Assembly (NCBI GenBank): GCA_902775735.1
Contig: CACYNH010000008.1
Span: forward strand, 1-64,000
DNA length: 64,000 bases
Direction of reading: 5' to 3'
From: an uncultured Erysipelotrichaceae bacterium
GTDB lineage: Bacteria; Bacillota_I; Bacilli_A; Erysipelotrichales; Erysipelotrichaceae
The notes under the pieces were generated by a model, which made no database searches, was not told the DNA's origin, and saw nothing but the letters and a program-made list of their open reading frames with translations. Made by a program: the position numbers and the translations under genes. Positions 8,255-17,120 of this stretch are shown one piece after another; the stretch's first letter is position 1, and every line of letters begins with the position of its first letter.

Positions 8255-8824
8255 ATGATCTATATCATCCGCCATGGCCAGACCGGTCTCAACAAAGCAA
8301 AGCTGCTGCAGGGCAGAAGCGATACAGCCCTCAATGAAAAGGGAAAAGAACAGGCTGAAAAGGCACTGGCGTTCTTTGAAGAAAAAGGCATTCATTTTGA
8401 CCGTGTCTTCAGCAGTCCTCTGATCCGAGCCAGGGAAACCGCGGAAATCTGTGCGCCTGAAAGTGACATTGAGATTGATGAAAGAGTGATTGAAATGGAT
8501 TACGGCCCTTATGAAGGCTGCGATTTAGAGAATCCTCCGGCAGAAATCATTGAATTCTTTTCCGACTTTGTCCATAATCCCGCTCCAGAAGGCATGGAAC
8601 AGTTAGGCGATGTGGTGAAAAGGGCAGGCTCTTTTCTTGAAGACATCCGCAGTCTTGAAGGCAATATCCTGATTTCCACGCACGCGATCGCGATGAAGGG
8701 ACTGCTGGAATATCTCACCCCTGAATCAAACGGTTCGTACTGGTCGAAGTATATCGGCAACTGTTCGGTATACAGCTTCGAAAACAGAAACGGAGTATAT
8801 ACCGTTCCTGAAGAGATTTATTGA
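8255..8824 (+). CDS. Histidine phosphatase family protein (GpmB-like)
   Basis: About 190 residues. The catalytic RHG motif is at the N-terminus (IIRHGQTGLNK), with LQGRSDTALNEKG following, SSPLIRARETAE and the second catalytic His in ISTHAIAMKG. This is the phosphoglycerate mutase-like phosphatase fold; the substrate is unknown. The start is uncertain: the ATG at 8255 lies just after the flavodoxin stop, while an overlapping in-frame TTG at 8246 is closer to the AAGGAG at 8236. Confidence 0.85.
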   Translation: MIYIIRHGQTGLNKAKLLQGRSDTALNEKGKEQAEKALAFFEEKGIHFDRVFSSPLIRARETAEICAPESDIEIDERVIEMDYGPYEGCDLENPPAEIIEFFSDFVHNPAPEGMEQLGDVVKRAGSFLEDIRSLEGNILISTHAIAMKGLLEYLTPESNGSYWSKYIGNCSVYSFENRNGVYTVPEEIY

Positions 8825-8839
8825 ACTATGGAGAATGAA

Positions 8840-9301
8840 ATGAACAATTGCGGCTGGTGTAATTTATCTGAAGAAGAGAAACGGCTTCAGGTGTATGAGA
8901 GTGCATTCTGGTCTGTTTTTCTTGCGGATGAGCAGGATTATATTGGCAGGTGTATCCTGGTTCTTAAGCGCCACTGCGGTTCACTGGCAGAGCTGAGTGA
9001 TGAGGAATGGAAAGATCTTCATGACCTGGTTTGTAAGGTGGAGACATGCCTGAAGAGGGTTCTGGGAGCGTCTTTGTGCAACTGGAGTTGCTTGATGAAC
9101 AGTTTTTACAAAGAGGCAGTACCTGATCCTCATCTTCACATCCATGTCAGGCCAAGATATGACAAGCCCGTGATCATAAACGGAAACACTTATACGGACT
9201 GTGAGTTCGGCCATCACTATGCGCTGCATCAGGACGGATCAATTCCTGCAGAGGATAAAGAAGAAGTGTTTGGCCGGCTGAAGGAATGGCTGAATCAATA
9301 A
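8840..9301 (+). CDS. HIT-family protein
   Basis: 153 residues. DPHLHIHVRPRY holds the His-x-His-x-His triad of the histidine triad superfamily of nucleotide hydrolases and transferases. The N-terminal CGWC may bind zinc, as in some HIT proteins (inference). GGAG lies 6 bases before the ATG at 8840; an in-frame ATG at 8828 is the alternative start. It is the last gene of the flavodoxin-phosphatase-HIT run, followed by a strong terminator. Confidence 0.8.
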   Translation: MNNCGWCNLSEEEKRLQVYESAFWSVFLADEQDYIGRCILVLKRHCGSLAELSDEEWKDLHDLVCKVETCLKRVLGASLCNWSCLMNSFYKEAVPDPHLHIHVRPRYDKPVIINGNTYTDCEFGHHYALHQDGSIPAEDKEEVFGRLKEWLNQ

Positions 9302-9327
9302 ACTGCCTTGTATAGAGATCACTGACC

Positions 9328-9358
9328 ATGATCCTGCATTTGCGGGATCATTTGTTTT
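9328..9358 (+). terminator. Rho-independent terminator after the HIT gene
   Basis: A ten-pair stem (ATGATCCTGC with GCGGGATCAT, one G-T pair, loop ATTT) is followed by TTGTTTT. Confidence 0.85.
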
Positions 9359-9411
9359 AAGTGCTGAACAGTTGAAAAAAGCATATAATAATCGCGTGAG
9401 CGGAGGTGTTT

Positions 9412-9822
9412 ATGAGTCTGTTTCTGATCGCTTCAGGGGTCTTCTATGGGGTTCTGTGTGTCTTTTCGATTGTGACCGGATGTATCTATATGTCCGGAAA
9501 GAGGCAGCTTAATCCGCTGGAGCTTTCCGACAGCTTTGTCGCTAAACTCGACACGCCGGAAAAAATGAGCGCATTTGCGAAAAAGATGGGATTTGTGACG
9601 TTTATTGTGGGAATCGTGCAGGGAATCACTTCGTATTCCATCCTTGTTGGCAGATCGACTGTCTGCTGGTGGATCGCGTTCGGGTTCAATCTGTTTTCCA
9701 TCTGCTCGGTTCTTTTCAAGCTGAAAGGGAAGATCAGTTCTTTTCCTTTGTTAAAGCTGGTCTGCTATACAGTCATATTCATTGTTCTGGTTCTGAGCAG
9801 CACACGGGCATTGTATTTCTGA
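9412..9822 (+). CDS. Four-helix membrane protein of unknown function
   Basis: 136 residues, about four transmembrane segments: near the N-terminus, two in the middle around VTFIVGIVQGI and WWIAFGFNLFSI, and one at the C-terminal end. A charged loop of about 40 residues (KLDTPEKMSAFAKK) separates the first two. This resembles DUF3784-type small membrane proteins in layout, but I cannot assign it firmly. The ATG at 9412 follows GGAGG by 5 bases and is preferred to the GTG at 9406. Confidence 0.6.
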   Translation: MSLFLIASGVFYGVLCVFSIVTGCIYMSGKRQLNPLELSDSFVAKLDTPEKMSAFAKKMGFVTFIVGIVQGITSYSILVGRSTVCWWIAFGFNLFSICSVLFKLKGKISSFPLLKLVCYTVIFIVLVLSSTRALYF

Positions 9823-9845
9823 AGACGGCATAAGCCGTTTTTACT

Positions 9846-9873
9846 TTGAACTGTCTGCATGTTCCATTAAAAT
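9846..9873 (+). promoter_or_regulatory. Candidate promoter of the PhzF gene
   Basis: TTGAAC and TAAAAT with a 16-base spacer, 26 bases before the chosen start. Confidence 0.5.
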
Positions 9874-9898
9874 ATGCATGAAAGGGAAGGAAGTAAAT

Positions 9899-10681
9899 AT
9901 GAAGCAGTATATCGTTGACGCGTTTGCATCAGAGCCTTTTGCCGGCAATCCTGCCGCTGTCTGTGTGATGGATGAATGGCCTGAAGAGGAATTCATGAAG
10001 AAACTGGCAATGGAAAACAGTCTTTCCGAAACCGCCTTTCTTGTGAAAGAAGAAAACGGATACCGCTTAAGATGGTTCACGCCTGAAACGGAAGTGGATC
10101 TTTGCGGTCACGCCACACTGGCCAGCGGATTTACCGTGCTGAATTATTACGAAGAAGGAACGGATACAGTCATATTCAATACAAGAAGCGGTCAGCTGAG
10201 TGTCACAAAGAAGGAAGACCGGTATGAAATGGACTTTCCGGTTTCTGAATTAAAGGAAATTCCGGTCACGGATGAAATGGAGGCAGCCTTTGGCGCAAGA
10301 CCTGTTAAAGCAGTGCTGGGAATGGATCTGATCTGTGTCTTTGAGGATGAGGAAACGGTCAGAACAATGTCCCCTGAATCATCATTGTTAATGAAACTTC
10401 CCGGCAGGATCCAGAATCCGACCGCAAGAGGAAAGGAATACGACTGCGTTTCCCGCAGCTTTGCGCCGAAACTGGGGATCTATGAAGATCCTGTGTGCGG
10501 ATCCGCGCATTGTCAGATCGCCGCTTACTGGGCTGATGTGCTTGGAAAAAAAGAGATCATTGCCTACCAGGCGTCAAAGCGCTCGGGAGTGCTGTATTGC
10601 TGTTTGAAAGAGAATCAGAGAATCTCGTTAAGCGGCAGAGCGGTGCTTGTCGGCATTACTGATCTGAAAGTCATGCCTTAA
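9899..10681 (+). CDS. PhzF-family isomerase/epimerase-like protein
   Basis: 260 residues with the duplicated PhzF fold. Seen: DAFASEPFAGNPAAV at the start, the conserved Glu in SLSETAF, the LCGHATLA block, and in the second half the EDPVCGSAHCQIA block. Members isomerise dihydro-hydroxyanthranilate or related cyclic acids, but most bacterial copies have unknown substrates. The start at 9899 is chosen because AGGGAAGG precedes it by 8 bases; the ATG at 9878 lies upstream of that site. It stands alone. Confidence 0.9.
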   Translation: MKQYIVDAFASEPFAGNPAAVCVMDEWPEEEFMKKLAMENSLSETAFLVKEENGYRLRWFTPETEVDLCGHATLASGFTVLNYYEEGTDTVIFNTRSGQLSVTKKEDRYEMDFPVSELKEIPVTDEMEAAFGARPVKAVLGMDLICVFEDEETVRTMSPESSLLMKLPGRIQNPTARGKEYDCVSRSFAPKLGIYEDPVCGSAHCQIAAYWADVLGKKEIIAYQASKRSGVLYCCLKENQRISLSGRAVLVGITDLKVMP

Positions 10682-10683
10682 CA

Positions 10684-10712
10684 TTGTACGTGATTCAAAA
10701 ACATGATACGAT
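10684..10712 (+). promoter_or_regulatory. Candidate promoter with extended -10
   Basis: TTGTAC and TACGAT with 17-base spacing, and TGA directly before the -10 (extended form). It drives the HAD gene at 10745. Confidence 0.55.
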
Positions 10713-10744
10713 TTGCCGGGCTCTGTATATAAGGAGGTCGTAAG

Positions 10745-11587
10745 ATGATTGAAAAAGTGACCGCGGTTCTTGCGGATATAGACGGAACGCTTGTCAATAA
10801 GGGCGAGATGATTATGCCCATTACCAAGGAAGCGCTTGAGAAGCTTCATAAAAGAGGCGTCATGATCGGTCTTGCCACAGGCAGAAAGATCAACCGCTTC
10901 ATGCTGGAAAGAGCGCAGGACTGGGGTCTTTCCTTCAATTTCGATATGATGATCGGCATGAACGGCGGCCAGTTATGGGACCGCGATCACATGGAAATTG
11001 AAAGCTATTATATGCTGGAACCGGATACCATGAGGGAAATCCTTCACCGGATGGCGCCGTTAAACATCAACTCCATGGTTTATGAGGAAGACCATATGGT
11101 CGCCCTGTATTTCGATGAGATGATCCACGCCTCCATGGCCCGCAATCACATGGAAGTCATTATCACCGACGGCAACAAAGAACGTCTGTGCGTCAAGCCC
11201 AACTACAATGTGCTTTTCCGCTTCGATCCCGCCAGAACGGAAGAAGTCAGAGAATTCGCCGAAGCGCTCAGCTGCGAAAAATACAACGCGATCATGACCA
11301 GCCCGGGCATCATCGAATTCATGGATCCCCATGTCAACAAGGGACTGGCAGTCCATAAATTCAGCGAACGCAACAATATTTCCATCAATGAGATCATGGC
11401 CTTCGGCGATATGGACAATGACAAGGAACTTCTCAAAGAGGCAGGATTCGGCGTCTGTCTGCTCAATGGATCTGACATTACCAAATCCATGGCTGACGCG
11501 GTTACCGAATACCCGTGCACTGAAGACGGCATGGGCCGCTGGCTGGAGAAATATGTCCTCAACAGCGATGTCATTACAGGCGCTTAA
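10745..11587 (+). CDS. Cof-type HAD-IIB phosphatase
   Basis: 280 residues. Motif I DIDGTLVNKG gives the nucleophile and acid Asp, motif II is in GLATGRK, and motif IV in AFGDMDNDKELL. A cap domain of type C2b lies between. The family dephosphorylates sugar phosphates, FMN or similar small molecules; the substrate is not readable. AAGGAGG precedes the ATG. A second Cof-type enzyme is at 34246. Confidence 0.9.
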   Translation: MIEKVTAVLADIDGTLVNKGEMIMPITKEALEKLHKRGVMIGLATGRKINRFMLERAQDWGLSFNFDMMIGMNGGQLWDRDHMEIESYYMLEPDTMREILHRMAPLNINSMVYEEDHMVALYFDEMIHASMARNHMEVIITDGNKERLCVKPNYNVLFRFDPARTEEVREFAEALSCEKYNAIMTSPGIIEFMDPHVNKGLAVHKFSERNNISINEIMAFGDMDNDKELLKEAGFGVCLLNGSDITKSMADAVTEYPCTEDGMGRWLEKYVLNSDVITGA

Positions 11588-11667
11588 GTGCGGAATCAGC
11601 CAACAAATGAATTACGCATGTAAAATGCCTGTATAATGATTATTGTGCAAAAGAAAGAAGAGTGTTT

Positions 11668-12225
11668 ATGTACGAAAATTTAAAGAAAGCGATCAGCCTG
11701 ACCGCGTTCGGGTTCCTGTTCATCTTCGTGACATTCAACCTGACCATCAATGGCGCCAGCGTTGATATCATGCCTGATTTTGTCGGATGGCTGCTGTTAT
11801 TCCTGGCGTTCGATAAGCTTGGCGGCTATGGCGACGGCAAAGAATTCCTGAAGTGGGGCGCTCTGCTGATGATGCTCATCACGGTTGTGCAGTATGCCAT
11901 CACAGTGTTCAAGCCTGAACTGAAAATGGATATCTATAACCTTGTTGTCAACATCCTGCAGGCCATTTATATCTTCCTGTACCTTGGCATTATTGAAGAG
12001 GTCGCTGAAGATATCGGTTCCGTGCGCTCCAATAAGATTCATACACTGCGGATGGTCACACTGTCCCTGGATGTTTTCCTGACTCTGGTTGGCATTTTCG
12101 CCACAAAGATTGACATTCCGCTCGTTTTCACCGCAGTGATTGCGGGCATCGCTTCACTGGTTGTGCTGATTATGTTACTGCTGGCTCTGTTCGGGCTGCG
12201 CAAAGAAGTAAAGCAGATTCTTTAA
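11668..12225 (+). CDS. Multi-pass membrane protein of unknown function
   Basis: 185 residues with five or six hydrophobic segments and short loops. The repeated motif VDIMPDFVGWLLLF early in the protein is typical of a small group of uncharacterised Bacillota membrane proteins. The ATG at 11668 is preferred to the GTG at 11662. A TATAAT lies about 30 bases upstream. It is 13 bases from the next gene, and the two are probably co-transcribed. Confidence 0.6.
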   Translation: MYENLKKAISLTAFGFLFIFVTFNLTINGASVDIMPDFVGWLLLFLAFDKLGGYGDGKEFLKWGALLMMLITVVQYAITVFKPELKMDIYNLVVNILQAIYIFLYLGIIEEVAEDIGSVRSNKIHTLRMVTLSLDVFLTLVGIFATKIDIPLVFTAVIAGIASLVVLIMLLLALFGLRKEVKQIL

Positions 12226-12238
12226 AGGAGAAAAGAAA

Positions 12239-12709
12239 ATGAGTGAAATCATCAACAGCGAAATGAATTTCCCTGTTCCTGAAGGCTTCACCGTTCTTTC
12301 AAAGGAAGAACTCGCAAAAATGCAGGCGGCTGAGGGCGCTGTTGAATTCGCAATCCGCAATGAGGAAGAACACATCCTCATGAACGCTGCCCACAAGACA
12401 GTCAACGGATTCTTCGCGAAAATCGTCGATCTCAAAGACGCCATTCACAATCAGGAAAAGAGCATCGCCCGCCTCAGCAAGGCTCTCAATTATAACTGCC
12501 TTGGCTTTGAGGATTATGAAATCGGCGGCCATGAGGCAAAGGGGTTCAGCTACACCTATGACGTGCAGGGCATCGGCATGCAGGGCACATCCATCATCAC
12601 AAACAACAGCAAAACCTTCTACTACATCTATGCCTATTACAGACAGGCAAAAGCGGAAGAAAGCCTGAAGATTGTAAATTCCATTCTGGAAGGCATCAGC
12701 TGGCAGTAA
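12239..12709 (+). CDS. Uncharacterised cytosolic protein (156 aa)
   Basis: No signal peptide or membrane segment. The N-terminal FPVPEGFTVLSKEEL and the central beta-rich GFSYTYDVQGIGMQGTS suggest a small alpha/beta protein, perhaps of the PsbP/Mog1/DcrB-like fold (weak inference). AAAGGAG precedes the ATG. Linked to the membrane protein just upstream and closed by a terminator. Confidence 0.6.
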   Translation: MSEIINSEMNFPVPEGFTVLSKEELAKMQAAEGAVEFAIRNEEEHILMNAAHKTVNGFFAKIVDLKDAIHNQEKSIARLSKALNYNCLGFEDYEIGGHEAKGFSYTYDVQGIGMQGTSIITNNSKTFYYIYAYYRQAKAEESLKIVNSILEGISWQ

Positions 12710-12716
12710 TTCACAA

Positions 12717-12740
12717 ACGGCAATCATTGCCGTTTTTTTT
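12717..12740 (+). terminator. Rho-independent terminator
   Basis: ACGGCAA / TTGCCGT stem with a 3-base loop and an eight-T run. Confidence 0.9.
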
Positions 12741-12769
12741 GTATAATGGTTACCTGAGGTAACACAGCT

Positions 12770-13804
12770 ATGACAGAAATGAACGAAACAGTTGAAGTCA
12801 GTACGGCGGGTCTTGAAATCAGCGCCGCTGTTCTGCATATACTCGACGGCAGACACCACCGCATTATCCTTTCCCAGCAGACGATGGATCTTGAAGATCC
12901 GCAGATCGAAAAATATGTACGCCGCTATGTCAGCCGCAGCCGTAACGACATGCGCTCCAAACCGGGCACATTCCTTGAAACAAGCGCATTCGCGAAAGAG
13001 GCGGAAAAGTATTTTCATCATGAAACAAACCTTCCGGAGTTCAGTTCCGAAGTCTTAAAACCGCTCATCGAATATTTCGAACATGAGGAAGCGGGAAGCT
13101 TTGAAGCGCTGGCGGTGGATTACCGCTATGATGATGTGCCTTACATTCTTTTTGTTCTGCTCGAAGAGACAGAAACCCTTCAGGCATATTCCGACGACGC
13201 GAACGGCTATATCGTCAATACCGTCAGTTTTTCCCATTCCGCTTTGCCGGCTGTCTCAAAGACAGTCAGTTCATGGGCCATGGTCAATCTGCTTTCCAGT
13301 GAGATTGTCTATGTCGATGAAGGCAAATGGAAAGACGGAATGTCTCTTATCACGGAAAAGCTTCTGGAAGCCGAAGGCGGCATTTCAAAGAAAGAAGTGG
13401 TGCAGAGCGTGCGTGAAATTGCCCATGAGGTGGCTGAAGAGTTTGATGAAAACCCGGCCATCGTTCTCGGCAAAGTGAAAAGCTACATCAGTGAAGCCGT
13501 CGAAGAAGGCATGGCTCTTAACACAGACACGCTTGTTTCGGAAGTCTTTGAGGATGAGCCGGAGATGGCGGAAGTCTTCCTGCGCAAAGCGGAAAGAAAA
13601 ACGCTTCCCAAAGAAACCGAACTGCCCAAAGCTTCCATCCGGATGTCGATGAAGAAACAGAAAATCAAAACCGATACCGGCATTGAAATCACATTCCCGG
13701 CTTCCTACAGCGACTCGCATGAGTATATCGAATTCATCCGCAACAATGACGGCTCCTATACAATTGAAATCAGAATGGTGAATAAGATCGACTCACAGAT
13801 TTAG
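12770..13804 (+). CDS. Nucleoid-associated protein NdpA/YejK family
   Basis: 344 residues matching the bacterial 37-kDa nucleoid-associated family in length and layout: an N-terminal half around HILDGRHHRIILSQQ, a conserved central region with LFVLLEETETLQAY, and a C-terminal basic segment. The family binds the nucleoid; its precise role is unclear. A TATAAT at 12742 lies just after the terminator. The leader contains GTTACC-TGA-GGTAAC, whose right half also supplies the Shine-Dalgarno. AzlC begins 11 bases after the stop. Confidence 0.75.
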   Translation: MTEMNETVEVSTAGLEISAAVLHILDGRHHRIILSQQTMDLEDPQIEKYVRRYVSRSRNDMRSKPGTFLETSAFAKEAEKYFHHETNLPEFSSEVLKPLIEYFEHEEAGSFEALAVDYRYDDVPYILFVLLEETETLQAYSDDANGYIVNTVSFSHSALPAVSKTVSSWAMVNLLSSEIVYVDEGKWKDGMSLITEKLLEAEGGISKKEVVQSVREIAHEVAEEFDENPAIVLGKVKSYISEAVEEGMALNTDTLVSEVFEDEPEMAEVFLRKAERKTLPKETELPKASIRMSMKKQKIKTDTGIEITFPASYSDSHEYIEFIRNNDGSYTIEIRMVNKIDSQI

Positions 13805-13815
13805 AAAGAAAGCCT

Positions 13816-14505
13816 ATGGCGTATAAAAGCAGAAAAGAGCAGATCCGCAAAGCGTTTCTCACGTCACTGCCGGTCATGGCCGGATATGTGATTCTGGGAA
13901 TCGGGTTCGGAATCCTGCTGGCGGAAAAAGGATATGGCGTGCTATGGGCTTTTGCCATGAGTCTTTTCGTCTATGCCGGCTCACTCCAGTATGCAGGCGT
14001 CAGTATGATCGAAAGCGGCGTCTCATTGATCACATGCGCTATGACTTCGATCATGATCAACGCCAGACACCTGTTCTATTCCATTTCAATGATCGATAAA
14101 TACAAAGGAAGCGGGAAGTATAAACCTTATCTGATTTTCTCTTTGACGGATGAAACCTACTCACTGCTTTCCGACGGATCTGTTCCGGAAGGGTGTGCGC
14201 CTTCTTTCTACCGGTTCATGGTCTCACTGTTCAACCACAGCTATTGGGTGGCGGGAAGCGTCATGGGAAGTCTGCTTGCGGAAGCGCTGCCGTTTTCGGC
14301 AAAAGGGATTGAATTCTCAATGACCGCTTTGTTTGTGTCTTCCTTTTCCGAACAGTGGTATACGTCAAAGGATCATACTTCCGCTTTATGCGGGCTTGTC
14401 TCTTCATTTCTGTGTCTGATGATTTTCGGAGCGGATGATTTCCTGATTCCTTCCATGGCTCTGATCATGCTGGAGATGATGATTCTGGCAGGGAGGCGGA
14501 AATGA
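13816..14505 (+). CDS. azlC: AzlC-family branched-chain amino acid exporter, large subunit
   Basis: 229 residues with several membrane helices and the AzlC pattern: AFLTSLPVMAGYVILGIGFG at the start, SLFVYAGSLQYA, and INARHLFYSIS. It works with the small AzlD subunit to export branched-chain amino acids or analogues. The stop overlaps the azlD start by ATGA, and a LysR gene follows, which likely controls the pair. Confidence 0.9.
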   Translation: MAYKSRKEQIRKAFLTSLPVMAGYVILGIGFGILLAEKGYGVLWAFAMSLFVYAGSLQYAGVSMIESGVSLITCAMTSIMINARHLFYSISMIDKYKGSGKYKPYLIFSLTDETYSLLSDGSVPEGCAPSFYRFMVSLFNHSYWVAGSVMGSLLAEALPFSAKGIEFSMTALFVSSFSEQWYTSKDHTSALCGLVSSFLCLMIFGADDFLIPSMALIMLEMMILAGRRK

Positions 14506-14822
14506 ACAGGGCGGCATTATTAATCGCGGTGATGGCTCTTTGCACAGTTGCTTTGCGGGCGCTTCCGTTTCTCTTCATGCCGGAAAAGAAGGAAACGCCT
14601 GAGCTGATTGTGTTTCTGGGAGAACATCTGCCGCCGGCGATGATCGCGATGCTGTGTGTGTATTGTTTAAGAAGCACAGATTTAAAGGGACCTTCCCATG
14701 GCATTCCTGAACTGATTTCAGTCATCGCGGTATGTCTGCTGCAGAAATGGAAGCACAGTTCCCTGATTTCAGTAGGCGGAGGCACACTGCTTTACATGAT
14801 TCTGATCCGGATTCTGCTATGA
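14502..14822 (+). CDS. azlD: AzlD-family branched-chain amino acid exporter, small subunit
   Basis: 106 residues, four membrane segments. The conserved ALRALPFLFM and LPPAMIAMLCVYCL match the AzlD family. It is translationally coupled to azlC and 22 bases from the LysR gene. Confidence 0.9.
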   Translation: MNRAALLIAVMALCTVALRALPFLFMPEKKETPELIVFLGEHLPPAMIAMLCVYCLRSTDLKGPSHGIPELISVIAVCLLQKWKHSSLISVGGGTLLYMILIRILL

Positions 14823-14844
14823 TGTTTACAAAAGGAGGGCGTTT

Positions 14845-15711
14845 ATGGACCTCAGAGTATTGAGCTATTTCCTGGCGGTCGCAAGAGAGGAAAGCTTTTC
14901 CAAAGCCGCCTCAGCGATTCATATATCCCAGCCGACTCTTTCCAGACAGATCGGCGATCTGGAAGCGGAACTCGGCAAAAAGCTTTTTGTGCGCGGTACA
15001 AGAAGCCTTTCATTGACCGATGAAGGGCAGCTTTTAAAGAAGAGGGCGCAGGAACTTTTATCCCTTGCCGAAAAGACAGAAACCGAAATCCGCGGCGACA
15101 TGCATGAGATTTCCGGCAATATCTACATCGGGGCAGGGGAAACCTATGGCATCCATACGGTTACCCAGGCTTTTAAGAAACTGCAGGAAACCTATCCTGA
15201 TCTTTATCTGCACATTTCCAGCGGAGACGGCAGAGATCTGTCCTACCAGCTGGACAACGGCTTGATTGATCTGGCGGTTGTGTTCGGGGAACCGGACCGC
15301 AGCCGCTATGAATGCATCACGCTTCCTTATCAGGACAGAATGGGCATCTATATGCGCAGGGATGATCCGATGGCGGAAAAAAAGCAGATCCTTCCGGAAA
15401 AGGACCTGCTGGATAAACCTTTGATTGTCAACCGGGAAAGCTCAGGCGACCTGATTCCAGGCGTCAGCCTTGCAAGGTTCCGGATTGCCGGCACCTACAA
15501 TCTTCTTTACAACGCTTCCCTTATGGCGGAAGACAGTCTTGGCTATGTGGCCGGACTTGAGCACATCATCCATACCGAAGGAACCAATCTTGTCTTTATT
15601 CCGTTCGCGCCTGAATACAGACTGCGGATGTCGCTGATTTACAAGAAGTTCCAGGTCATGCCCAGACACATCGCGCTCTTTATTGAAGAAATCAGGGAGA
15701 TGGCAGAATAG
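14845..15711 (+). CDS. LysR-type transcriptional regulator
   Basis: 288 residues. N-terminal winged HTH (residues 1-60: SFSKAASAIHISQPTLSRQI, then LGKKLFVRG) and a periplasmic-binding-like effector domain. AAAGGAGGG precedes the ATG. Lying directly after azlCD on the same strand, it probably controls that exporter, though LysR genes are more often divergent from their targets. The effector is unknown. Confidence 0.9.
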   Translation: MDLRVLSYFLAVAREESFSKAASAIHISQPTLSRQIGDLEAELGKKLFVRGTRSLSLTDEGQLLKKRAQELLSLAEKTETEIRGDMHEISGNIYIGAGETYGIHTVTQAFKKLQETYPDLYLHISSGDGRDLSYQLDNGLIDLAVVFGEPDRSRYECITLPYQDRMGIYMRRDDPMAEKKQILPEKDLLDKPLIVNRESSGDLIPGVSLARFRIAGTYNLLYNASLMAEDSLGYVAGLEHIIHTEGTNLVFIPFAPEYRLRMSLIYKKFQVMPRHIALFIEEIREMAE

Positions 15712-15724
15712 CTGTCTCTCTTTT

Positions 15725-16858
15725 TTAATTCAGGAACCAGCCAAGAACCGCAAGAGCGACATAGAGAACGCCGCAGATCAGGAACTGCGCGTTGAGTGAG
15801 GAAGCGAATAAACCGAGAAGGGTTCCCGCATAGGGGGCAATAAAAGCGCCAAGACCCTGGAAGACAAGAATCACAGTTGTGGCAGCCGCTCCGAATGAGG
15901 CGAATCTCACGGACGCTCTTTCCTGCAGGAAGGGCACAAAGGCAAGATAGCCAAAGCCGAGCAGGAAGGCGGCAATCATCATCAATATGGTGTTATTTGA
16001 AACAAACGCCAGGGCAAAGCCGGCCGCGCAGATCAGATAGAAGACAGGCAGCCCCAGTCTTTTGAGCACTTTCATCATTGTGCCGTAATTGGCTCCCGCA
16101 ATTAAGGAACCTGCTGAAATGCACATGACAAGGGTGGAACCGATTGAGGTGCCGCCGATTTCTTTCTGGGAGGCAAGGGTCGGACATTTGACGACAAACA
16201 CAGTCGCCAGTGTAACAGACACAAATGTGAGTAAGCCAAGACCGATCAGACGGATCCATTCACTTCCTGGGTGTGTCTCATTTCCCGAAGCGGTGCTTGT
16301 GCGGATGGAGCCGACATGGGGAACAAAGAAGAGCACCATCAGGAAGACCAGGAAGCCGAAGAGATATACCAGGAAGGAAGCGTGCCAGCTGACCGCAAGC
16401 AGTCTTCCGGCGATGAACGCGGTGACAAGAGAAGCCAGGCCGCCGGCGCTGCCCTGAAGACCGATCATGGAGGAGCGCTCAGGTCCTTCAAAGAAGAAGA
16501 TGATCAGGATCAGCATCGCTGAAGTGATTAAGCCGCAGCCGAATCCGAAGATGCCTCTGGCGGCTAAGATCAGCCAGATGTTATTGAGAATGACCGGGAT
16601 TGTTCCGAAGATGCCGGCGATCAGAGCGCCGAGCAGAACGATTCTTTTATAGCCGATGGCCGAAGCGATTTTTGAAGAAAACAATACCGCAAGCATTGAA
16701 AACAGTGAAGGGATGGTTGTGACAAGCTCGATCAGCGAAAGCGGGATGTCTTTGAGATCCGCTGCCATAACCGGAATATTGCCGGCGATGGCGTTTAATG
16801 AAGCTGTCACGAAGCAGCAGGACAGGATCGCGATTTTCAATACAAGGCTGTTCTTCAT
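15725..16858 (-). CDS. MFS transporter
   Basis: 377 residues, about 12 membrane helices, slightly shorter than the usual 400. The sequence has the MFS loop 2-3 region (SKIASAIGYKRIVLLGALI) and a helix 4 RGIFGFGCGLITS. The substrate is unknown; the nearest group is drug or metabolite efflux. It converges on lysR with only 13 bases between stops. Its upstream region contains a nested palindrome that overlaps its likely -35. Confidence 0.85.
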   Translation of the reverse strand: MKNSLVLKIAILSCCFVTASLNAIAGNIPVMAADLKDIPLSLIELVTTIPSLFSMLAVLFSSKIASAIGYKRIVLLGALIAGIFGTIPVILNNIWLILAARGIFGFGCGLITSAMLILIIFFFEGPERSSMIGLQGSAGGLASLVTAFIAGRLLAVSWHASFLVYLFGFLVFLMVLFFVPHVGSIRTSTASGNETHPGSEWIRLIGLGLLTFVSVTLATVFVVKCPTLASQKEIGGTSIGSTLVMCISAGSLIAGANYGTMMKVLKRLGLPVFYLICAAGFALAFVSNNTILMMIAAFLLGFGYLAFVPFLQERASVRFASFGAAATTVILVFQGLGAFIAPYAGTLLGLFASSLNAQFLICGVLYVALAVLGWFLN

Positions 16859-16903
16859 ACGGTGTACCTTCCTTACGGTTTCAGTATAGTAATGTGCCGA
16901 TGA

Positions 16904-16943
16904 TATTTGAAATGCTTATATGCTATTTGCATATATTCAAATA
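16904..16943. promoter_or_regulatory. Nested inverted repeat between divergent MFS and antiporter genes
   Basis: Outer arms TATTTGAA and TTCAAATA (16904-16911, 16936-16943) surround an inner perfect dyad TATATGC / GCATATA (16917-16923, 16929-16935) with loop TATTT. The outer left arm covers the likely -35 of the MFS gene, whose -10 reads TATACT on the minus strand at 16884-16889. It is a probable operator; the regulator is unknown. Confidence 0.55.
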
Positions 16944-16963
16944 CCGAATAATCAAATTCACCT

Positions 16964-16992
16964 TTGACCTGACCCGGAAAACACGGTAATCT
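16964..16992 (+). promoter_or_regulatory. Candidate promoter of the antiporter operon
   Basis: TTGACC and TAATCT with 17-base spacing. It leaves a leader of about 120 bases before the ATG at 17121. That leader contains GCGGAAG / CTTCCGC (17079-17107) and could fold. Confidence 0.4.
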
Positions 16993-17120
16993 GAATACGG
17001 GAATGATGTTCTCCCAGGGGAAACCCGAACCGCTTTATGTACATGAAGCTGATGACGTCTGTATGTTTTTTGAGCATGCGGAAGTGATCGGCTTTTCTTC
17101 TTCCGCAAAAAGGAGGAATT

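Noticed and set aside
12299-13021. Long open frame on the minus strand (240 codons)
   Set aside because: It lies opposite two well-supported plus-strand genes, has no ribosome binding site and reads as antisense composition.
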